A DNA stretch of 64,000 bases from Acidobacteriaceae bacterium (GTDB lineage: Bacteria; Acidobacteriota; Terriglobia; Bryobacterales; Bryobacteraceae): the NCBI GenBank assembly GCA_019240475.1, contig JAFAYI010000006.1:124001-188000 (forward strand), in the 5' to 3' direction. Below, one piece after another: positions 58,506 to 64,000 of the stretch (positions are counted from its first letter, which is position 1; the number at the start of each line of letters is the position of its first letter). The notes beneath the pieces were generated by a model, which had not been told where the DNA came from, made no database searches, and was given only the letters and a program-made list of their open reading frames with translations. The position numbers and the translations under genes were made by a program.

Positions 58506-59954
58506 ATGAAGCGCCCATTAGTGCTCATACATGGATATTCGGATAAAGGGGAAGCGTTTTTTCCCATGCGCGACGCGCTGAAGGCGCGCGACATCGAACT
58601 CACGGATATCAATATCTGCACCTACATCACGCTCAACAATGAGATCACGATCAAGGACATCGCCGAGGGACTGGAGCGAGCCTTCCTGAATCACCCGGTT
58701 TTGAAAGATACGCCTGACTTCGAATTCGACGCGATCGTGCATTCGACCGGAATGCTGGTGATTCGATCATGGCTGACGAATTACGGAATGCGGGCGACCC
58801 AGAACGACCGCCTGCGCCGTTTGAAGCACTTGATCGGAATCGCTCCGGCTACCTGGGGTTCTCCACAAGCGCATAAAGGCCGCACCTGGCTGGGCGCATT
58901 AGTGAAAGGAGACAAGGACTTTTTGGGGCCGGATTTCCTGAATGCCGGCGATCGCGTTCTCGAGGGCCTTGAATTGGGCAGCAGTTTCACCTGGGACCTC
59001 GCGCACCTGGACTTGCTAGGCAAAGAACCCTACTACGACAAAGGGCCGGATACGCCTTTTGTCTCCGTTTTCATCGGGAATTTGCCGTATTCGGGACTGG
59101 CGAGCGTAGCGAACGACCCCGGGACGGACGGCACGGTGCGCTGGGCCGGCTGCGGACTGAACTCTCGCAAGATCCTGATCGATTTGACACGGACGCCGAT
59201 GGATCCGGACGGCAACCGCGTGCCTGTAAATAAAGACGGGATCGCGGCGCAGCGCGCCTGGATCTCGGACTTTGCGCTCAATCGGCTCTACATTCCAATG
59301 ATCCCCGTGAACGGCCGCAACCACGGGACCATCATTCACAATCCCGAGGACCAAATGGTGAACTTGATCGCCGATTTTCTGAAGGTGGGGGAACCTGGCG
59401 GCCAGTCCTACGACGACTGGATGAAACGCGCCAACGAATATGGCGAAGCTGGCCTGCCGAAGATGCTGGAGAACCCGGACGCGGGATTCTTCGGAAGATT
59501 GATCGGCAACGGGGAAAAGTTAGAAGGCTGGCAGCAATTCGTCGTGCATGCGCGCGACGAGCGGGGCGACCCCGTGACGGACTACATGATCGAAGTTCTC
59601 CAGGGCGACGAGCCGTTCCAGGCGATGTATACGGACGTGCATGCATACGGCCCCGACCAAAGCTTTCGTTGTTTTCACATCCATCTGCCGAAAGGCGTCA
59701 CCGATCCGGCATTGAAGCTGAAGGCCCGCATCCACGCTTCGACTGGGACCGAGTTAATGGCGTATCAAGGATACAATCAGCAGAAACGAGTGCTCACCGC
59801 AACCTCGGAACCGATCGTGTTGGATCTCGATCTGGGCAGCCAAGGCTCGCTTTTCTTTCCATTTACGACAACTCTGATCGAGATCGTTCTCAACCGCGAG
59901 CCGCTTCCATTCGACAAAGTAGCCAGAATTCTGACCTGGCTTCCGCAATCGTAG
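58506..59954 (+). CDS. Alpha/beta-hydrolase (lipase-like) with C-terminal beta domain
   Basis: A 482-residue protein. The start MKRPLVLIHGY is chosen for its ribosome site (AAAGAGGA) and the promoter just upstream; the longer frame to 58374 includes that promoter. The opening LVLIHGYSDKG is the oxyanion-side motif and the nucleophile elbow is IVHSTGMLV with Ser 80. A candidate His lies in NGRNHGTIIHN. Residues about 345-482 form a separate beta-rich domain (QQFVVHARDERGDPVTDYMI), like the accessory domains of secreted esterases. No signal peptide is seen. Its 3' end lies 3 bases from the convergent gene. Confidence 0.75.
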   Translation: MKRPLVLIHGYSDKGEAFFPMRDALKARDIELTDINICTYITLNNEITIKDIAEGLERAFLNHPVLKDTPDFEFDAIVHSTGMLVIRSWLTNYGMRATQNDRLRRLKHLIGIAPATWGSPQAHKGRTWLGALVKGDKDFLGPDFLNAGDRVLEGLELGSSFTWDLAHLDLLGKEPYYDKGPDTPFVSVFIGNLPYSGLASVANDPGTDGTVRWAGCGLNSRKILIDLTRTPMDPDGNRVPVNKDGIAAQRAWISDFALNRLYIPMIPVNGRNHGTIIHNPEDQMVNLIADFLKVGEPGGQSYDDWMKRANEYGEAGLPKMLENPDAGFFGRLIGNGEKLEGWQQFVVHARDERGDPVTDYMIEVLQGDEPFQAMYTDVHAYGPDQSFRCFHIHLPKGVTDPALKLKARIHASTGTELMAYQGYNQQKRVLTATSEPIVLDLDLGSQGSLFFPFTTTLIEIVLNREPLPFDKVARILTWLPQS

Positions 59955-59957
59955 AGA

Positions 59958-60446
59958 CTACGACGACTTACTTCCGCCGAAGATGCGCTCGAAGAATTGC
60001 TTCCAGCGCCACTGCGGTTCCTGGCATTCCGGCGATGGAGCGAACCCCAGCGCATGATTGTCGCGCTCGATTGCGAGCGATTGCAGCTCTGATCCCGTAG
60101 CCTGCACGTTCACGGTCACAAAACTCCGGCACCCGTCCACTGAGGCAATCTTCCATGGCGGCGAGACGTTGTTCGACGGCCCCCAATCCTGAAGGAATCG
60201 GCTAAAGTCGTAGTTCTTGCAGGGATGTTCCGTCGAGCAGCCCCAATCGCGATACGCCTCTTGGTAATTCTTGCTGTTGAGGTCCGACAGAAAATGCCGC
60301 GCCACCTGCTTTTCGGCAAGGTTGTGGAAGAAGAGGTAAGCCGCAATCGCCACTACCACCACCACAATCCCGGCCCACACGATCCTTCTTATAATGCGGC
60401 CGCGCCGCTCGTCTCCTTCGCCATATGTCTGCAGGTAACTTCCCAT
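59958..60446 (-). CDS. Membrane-anchored protein of unknown function
   Basis: A 162-residue protein with a short basic cytoplasmic front (ERRGRIIRR), one membrane helix (about residues 21-41, IVWAGIVVVVVAIAAYLFFH) and an extracytoplasmic domain with four Cys (WGCSTEHPCKN, VDGCRSF, SPECQEP). Those Cys could form two disulfides. The fold, a short alpha-beta domain starting EKQVARHFLSDLNSKNYQEA, recalls DUF4864/NTF2-like domains, but the match is weak. Convergent with the hydrolase gene. Confidence 0.6.
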   Translation of the reverse strand: MGSYLQTYGEGDERRGRIIRRIVWAGIVVVVVAIAAYLFFHNLAEKQVARHFLSDLNSKNYQEAYRDWGCSTEHPCKNYDFSRFLQDWGPSNNVSPPWKIASVDGCRSFVTVNVQATGSELQSLAIERDNHALGFAPSPECQEPQWRWKQFFERIFGGSKSS

Positions 60447-60476
60447 GACGCCCGTTTGACGCGCCTTCTCTAAAGC

Positions 60477-61019
60477 TTATTTCGCCGGGTACGCCTTGTC
60501 GTACGCCGCCGTTGCTTCAGCCGTAATGTCCAGCGCCGGTTTGTAGTAAATCGTGTTGGTCACATCGATGACAACGTCGATGCCGCGACTCTCGGCCAAC
60601 TGCTTCACCGCTTCCGCCATCTGCCGCCCCGCACGCCCCAGAATGTCCTGCCTCTCGGCATTCACATCGGCCTGCAGGTCTTCGCTAAGCCGCTGTAATT
60701 GCTTCTGCTTCAGCGTTCCATCCGAGCGCAGTTGCGCTTCCTTCTCGGGCGTCTGGTTCGGCGCGTTCATCTGCTGCTGTATCGATTGCAGTTGCTGCTG
60801 CAGCGTCGCAATCGCCTCCTGCCGGGGCCGGTACTTCGCCTCGAGCGTGGCTTGCGCCTTCTTGATCTCCTGGGTATCGGCTACCGCCTTTTGCGCGTTG
60901 ATGATGGCCACGCGCGGCGGCGGCCCGGATACGGTTTGCGCGACGGCAGAGAAGGCCGTCAAAGCGGTGAGGAGCAGAACACTCCTCCATTTCAGGCAGG
61001 TCAAGTTGCTGGCTTTCAT
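60477..61019 (-). CDS. skp: OmpH/Skp family periplasmic chaperone
   Basis: A 180-residue Skp/OmpH. The signal peptide covers residues 1-27 (VLLLTALTAFSAVAQ). The mature start RVAIINAQKAVADTQEIKKA is the family opening, followed by the long helical tentacle region (IATLQQQLQSIQQQMN) and the closing VDVVIDVTNTIYYKPALDIT. Skp is a trimeric chaperone for unfolded outer-membrane proteins. It follows hpnI by 47 bases on the same strand. Confidence 0.92.
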   Translation of the reverse strand: MKASNLTCLKWRSVLLLTALTAFSAVAQTVSGPPPRVAIINAQKAVADTQEIKKAQATLEAKYRPRQEAIATLQQQLQSIQQQMNAPNQTPEKEAQLRSDGTLKQKQLQRLSEDLQADVNAERQDILGRAGRQMAEAVKQLAESRGIDVVIDVTNTIYYKPALDITAEATAAYDKAYPAK

Positions 61020-61066
61020 TGTGTTTGCGCTCTCAGGCTAGCATGCGTTGCGCGAGACCTTGAGCC

Positions 61067-62176
61067 TCAAGGCGCTATCCGGCCGGCGCGATCGATGCGC
61101 AGCAATCGGTCCCGCCAGCGCACCTGCCTTCCCGCATAGGAAGCGGCCCAAATGCAGAACGCGTACAAATCCCAGCACGGCGCAAGCCACCAGAGCCTGC
61201 GCCCGGTCGAACTACACAGCACAAGCGCGCCCGTGACCCATGCCGACGCCATCCGCGCTGTTAGCAGAACCGCAGCCGGCAGCCATGCGCTCATAGCCGC
61301 GGCGATTGCGATCCAAACGCCCGCGTGCGCGATCAGCAGTCCGGCGTAGCCAGCGCCTTTGCTCGCGCGGATCGTCCGGGCCCAGCGAAGCTGATGCCGC
61401 CAGACGCCCGCCCAGCTTGCATCGCCCAGCGCAGTTTCGACTATATAAGTGGATAGCAGCGCGCGCCGGCCCAGGCGGGTGATCCGCCTCGCAAGCTGAT
61501 AGTCATCGGCGATGTAATCGGCGAGCGCCGCGAAGCCGCCCACCCTTCCCAGGTCGTCCGCGCGAAACGCCAGAGTCGATCCGAAGCCGAACTCCCGCAC
61601 CCCGATCAACTGCGCGACCAGGGTACTGGGCATGAAATCCGTCGCGATCCCCAACGCCTCCCAAGCCGCCGGCGCGGTGTGCGCCTTGACGCGGTAGAGG
61701 CACGTCACCACGCCGATGTGTGAATCCTCTAGCGGCGCAACCACCTCCCCGAGATAATCCGGCGTCACTTTGATATCGCTGTCGTTGACTACCCAGACTT
61801 GATATCGGGCATGGCGCGCCAGCTCCATCAACACGCCCACCTTTCCGTTCGGGGTGTCGGCGCCACCCACGATCAATCGGATCGAAGCATCGGGGATTTC
61901 ACGCCGCAGCCGACGGACCTGCTCAGCGGCCGCGTCGTTCTCATCGCGCACTCCGAACAGAATCTCGAAAACGGGATAATCCTGTCGCGCTTGCGAGACG
62001 AAGGCCTCATACGTATTCGGATCGAGGCCGCGCAGCGGCTTCAGCACGGAGACGCCGGGCCGGAAGCCGGAATCGCGCCGCTTGCTCCTACGCCGTCTGA
62101 GCTGCCGCAGCCCCGCCGCAATCGCCAACAGTTGATAGGCCGCGGCAGGAAGAAAGATTGCCCAGAGCGCGCGCAA
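61067..62176 (-). CDS. hpnI: Hopanoid glycosyltransferase HpnI (ceramide-glucosyltransferase-like)
   Basis: A 369-residue GT21-like membrane glycosyltransferase, the family that attaches GlcNAc in bacteriohopane glucosamine synthesis. The N-terminal membrane helix is followed by GVSVLKPLRGLDPNTYEAF, the metal-binding VWVVNDSDIKV (DSD), GFGSTLAFRADDL, DYIADDYQLARRI and the QxxRW motif in HQLRWARTIR. Several membrane helices close the protein. hpnJ is nearby on the same strand, which favours HpnI over a generic glucosyltransferase. Confidence 0.85.
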   Translation of the reverse strand: MRALWAIFLPAAAYQLLAIAAGLRQLRRRRSKRRDSGFRPGVSVLKPLRGLDPNTYEAFVSQARQDYPVFEILFGVRDENDAAAEQVRRLRREIPDASIRLIVGGADTPNGKVGVLMELARHARYQVWVVNDSDIKVTPDYLGEVVAPLEDSHIGVVTCLYRVKAHTAPAAWEALGIATDFMPSTLVAQLIGVREFGFGSTLAFRADDLGRVGGFAALADYIADDYQLARRITRLGRRALLSTYIVETALGDASWAGVWRHQLRWARTIRASKGAGYAGLLIAHAGVWIAIAAAMSAWLPAAVLLTARMASAWVTGALVLCSSTGRRLWWLAPCWDLYAFCIWAASYAGRQVRWRDRLLRIDRAGRIAP

Positions 62177-62182
62177 TCGGCG

Positions 62183-62542
62183 TTAGTGCGCGAGAAGCAA
62201 TACGCCGCCGAGCACCAGCAACGCGCCCGCCGTGCGGCGCTTGCCCACGCGTTCCTTCAAAACGAACTTCGCAAGCGCAGTCTCCAGAACGAACGTCGCC
62301 GCCGAGGCTGGAACCGCAAAGCTCAGCGGCGCCACCTGCAACAGCGCCATGAAAGCGAAAAACGAAACAGCCATGCACGCAATGGACAACAACAGAAACT
62401 TGCGGCTCACGATCAGCCGCATCATGCGCCCCAGGCCGCGCGCGTTCACGCTCTGCTCCCCGCTGCGCTTCATCTCGTAGCTCTGCAGCAGGTCGCTCAA
62501 CACCGTCGCAAGGACGATGATGCTCAGCAGCACCCACCTCAT
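62183..62542 (-). CDS. Half-size EamA/SMR-type transporter, second subunit
   Basis: A 119-residue membrane protein with four helices: start MRWVLLSIIVLATVLSDLLQ, then LLLSIACMAVSFFAFMALLQ, LSFAVPASAATFVLETALAK and TAGALLVLGGVLLLAH. The length and four-helix layout match the SMR/half-EamA group such as ArnE/ArnF, which flip lipid-linked amino sugars. Its start overlaps the first subunit's stop by ATGA, and it ends 6 bases before hpnI. The longer frame to 62923 is spurious. Confidence 0.8.
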   Translation of the reverse strand: MRWVLLSIIVLATVLSDLLQSYEMKRSGEQSVNARGLGRMMRLIVSRKFLLLSIACMAVSFFAFMALLQVAPLSFAVPASAATFVLETALAKFVLKERVGKRRTAGALLVLGGVLLLAH

Positions 62543-62931
62543 TGGGCCGCCTCGCATCGCGCATCGGTCTGATGCTGCGTGCTGCCCACCATCGCCGTGC
62601 CGATGAAAACCAGGAACGTCCCGATCCAGTGCGCGGACGTGATCGACTCGTTCAGGAACACCTTGCCTGAGAACGCGTTCAAGATGTAGCCGAGCCCGGT
62701 GAGGGGCAGCACAAAGCTCAGGTCCGCCCAGCTCAGCAACGCCATTCGCGTCAATAGCCACAGAATTAACACCGCGATTCCGGCGGCCACGAATGGGTTC
62801 AGCATGGCGCGGATATAACCCGCCGGATTCCAGGAAACGGTCTCCGGAATATGCTTCATGCCCCAAGCCATCAAAAGATTCCCGCACGCGTTCAACCACA
62901 CCACTGCAAGCACCAACACGCACGTCTTCAA
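62539..62931 (-). CDS. Half-size EamA/SMR-type transporter, first subunit
   Basis: A 130-residue membrane protein with four helices: VLVLAVVWLNACGNLLMAWG, PFVAAGIAVLILWLLTRMAL, LSFVLPLTGLGYILNAFSGK and IGTFLVFIGTAMVG. VFLNESITSAHWIG is the EamA-family closing signature. With the overlapping partner gene it probably forms a heterodimer. It lies 82 bases downstream of hpnJ and belongs to the same minus-strand run. Confidence 0.82.
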   Translation of the reverse strand: MKTCVLVLAVVWLNACGNLLMAWGMKHIPETVSWNPAGYIRAMLNPFVAAGIAVLILWLLTRMALLSWADLSFVLPLTGLGYILNAFSGKVFLNESITSAHWIGTFLVFIGTAMVGSTQHQTDARCEAAQ

Positions 62932-63013
62932 CTTGGATGCGCCCGCGGGCGCGATAGCGATACCTTCGTCGCCGGCGAGCAGCCCGAGCCCGGATGTGTC
63001 TCCCGCGGCCAGA

Positions 63014-64000
63014 TCAGTCTCCTGCGGCCATGGCGGCGGCTTGCTCTTTCTGGTCCCGCTGATCTTTGACGAAACGTTTGCGCTTGCGGCGCAGCGCCAG
63101 GTATTCCCGGGCTTCCTTGTAGAGCCGCCGCCGTTCGGAGTTGTCGAACATGGCCTTGCCGATCAGCCGCAGCGCCACCTTCGGCCGGAAATAGAACTCG
63201 CCGTAAAATCGCTCCACCCAATCCACCAATTCTCCGCGGTCGAGCCCCGGGTATTGATAGTTCGGAAGCTGGTGCCCGGCGTCGTCCGTCATGACTTCAT
63301 CGATCGTAATCAAGCCGTTCTTCTTGACGTGATCGTAGAACTCCGTGCCCGGGTAGGGATGGCCGATCGACACCTGAATCGTCTCTACATCCAACTCTTT
63401 CGCGAAATCGATGCTCTTGCGAATCGTATCGCGCGTTTCCCCGGGCAATCCTACGATGAAATCTCCGTGAATCACCAGGCCCAGCTTCTTGCAATTCGCC
63501 GTGAAGCGCCGCGCCATGTCGATCGTGGCGCCTTTCTTGATGTTCTTCAGAATCTGCTGATCGCCCGATTCATAGCCCACGATCAACAGCCGGCATCCGG
63601 CTTCCTTCATCGCCTTCAGCGTGTCGTAGTCGGTCGTCACGCGAGACGTGCAGCTCCAGGTGAACTTCAACTGCTTCAGCTTGCTGCATAGCTCGATGGT
63701 GCGCGCCTTCTGGTAGTTGAAAGTATCGTCGTCGAAGAAGATTTCTTTCAATCCTGGAAAATTTTCCAATGCCCAGCGGCATTCGTTCACGACGTCGTCG
63801 GACGATCGCAGGCGCCAGCGGTGTCCCGAATGCGTCTGCGGCCAGAGGCAAAAAGTGCATTGAGCCGGACATCCGCGCGTCGTGTAGAACGATATGTACG
63901 GATTCAGCAGGAACGGAACGTTGTAGCGCCGGAAATCCAGATCGCGCTGATAGATCTTGGTTACCCACGGCAGCGCGTCCAGGTTCTCGATCGCGCCAGC
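63014..64000 (-). CDS. hpnJ: Hopanoid biosynthesis radical SAM protein HpnJ (5' end outside window)
   Basis: This frame runs open to the right edge, so the N-terminal part is outside the window. The radical SAM cluster motif is in TRGCPAQCTFCLWPQTHSGH (CxxxCxxC) at about 63841-63900. It continues with EIFFDDDTFNYQKAR, FTWSCTSRVTTDYDTL, GCRLLIVGYESGD, GLVIHGDFIVGLPGETRDTI and QVSIGHPYPGTEFYD. These match HpnJ, which contracts the ring of glucosaminylated hopanoid to the cyclitol ether. The usual B12-binding region would precede it. HpnI lies downstream, past two transporter subunits; hpnK is not in the window. Confidence 0.88.
   Translation of the reverse strand, partial: AGAIENLDALPWVTKIYQRDLDFRRYNVPFLLNPYISFYTTRGCPAQCTFCLWPQTHSGHRWRLRSSDDVVNECRWALENFPGLKEIFFDDDTFNYQKARTIELCSKLKQLKFTWSCTSRVTTDYDTLKAMKEAGCRLLIVGYESGDQQILKNIKKGATIDMARRFTANCKKLGLVIHGDFIVGLPGETRDTIRKSIDFAKELDVETIQVSIGHPYPGTEFYDHVKKNGLITIDEVMTDDAGHQLPNYQYPGLDRGELVDWVERFYGEFYFRPKVALRLIGKAMFDNSERRRLYKEAREYLALRRKRKRFVKDQRDQKEQAAAMAAGD

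Noticed and set aside
62543..62923. Long N-terminal extension of the second half-transporter
   Set aside because: It overlaps the first subunit in another frame and is not hydrophobic; the ATG at 62542 gives a proper four-helix protein coupled by ATGA.
1..64000. tRNA, rRNA, CRISPR arrays or insertion sequences
   Set aside because: No cloverleaf apart from the tmRNA ends, no regularly spaced repeats and no transposase-like frame were found by eye.

Overview
The window reads as chromosomal DNA of an Acidobacteriota bacterium, most likely from the Bryobacterales / Candidatus Solibacter side of the phylum. This placement is inferred from gene content. It rests on a 914-residue orphan MacB/FtsX-type permease of the ADOP type behind a PadR regulator, futalosine-pathway menaquinone genes, hopanoid-modification genes, LptD and Skp (so a Gram-negative outer membrane), many secreted hypothetical proteins, and a high-GC base composition. 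There is no transposase, integrase, phage gene, CRISPR array or rRNA. The only structural RNA found is a tmRNA.

Layout. 1-1.7 kb: mqnA (5' end cut by the window edge) and mqnC. 1.8-11.4 kb, minus strand: tgt, a DUF3800 gene, an intrinsic terminator, then yajC-secD-secF-tonB-exbB-exbD-exbD-TPR lipoprotein and a small exported protein. Protein export and TonB energising therefore sit in one tightly spaced block. 11.4-17.3 kb, plus strand: cysS, a Cys/Met-metabolism PLP enzyme, a polyprenyl-phosphate sugar transferase, an orotate-phosphoribosyltransferase-like gene and two exported unknowns. 17.3-21.4 kb: a lone receiver domain, an anchored unknown, a histone-H1-tailed protein, a DUF892 ferritin-like protein, a methyltransferase, and a DUF420/Sco1 pair. 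21.5-29.4 kb, plus strand: housekeeping genes icd, purE, purK, larC, metG, tatD and a long-chain polyprenyl diphosphate synthase (plausibly the menaquinone side chain). 29.5-32.2 kb: a formate/nitrite-type transporter, a structured leader, rpmI-rplT, and a ZapB-like/ZapA pair. 32.2-36.4 kb: lptD, an RDD protein, clpS, and ssrA (tmRNA) divergent from clpS.

36.6-46 kb: a TPR protein, an M28 peptidase, a class-C beta-lactamase-like hydrolase, the ADOP permease with its PadR regulator, an FAD oxidoreductase and a small basic protein. 46-52.2 kb, minus strand: a four-gene run consisting of an unrecognised 665-residue exported protein, an alkaline-phosphatase-superfamily protein with an inserted coiled coil, MarC and a double-SIS sugar isomerase. 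52.3-58.3 kb, plus strand: a His-rich membrane protein followed by a CzcCBA-type heavy-metal efflux system. 58.5-60.4 kb: an alpha/beta hydrolase and an anchored unknown. 60.5-64 kb, minus strand: hpnJ (cut by the window edge), two half-size EamA/SMR-type transporters, hpnI and skp.

The least explained and most promising pieces are the 46-52 kb operon with the unknown protein/phosphatase pair, the two half-transporters between hpnJ and hpnI, the His-rich membrane protein leading the metal-efflux genes, and a helix-hairpin-helix-like insert in SecF. All function calls come from reading motifs and context by eye; no database search was run.
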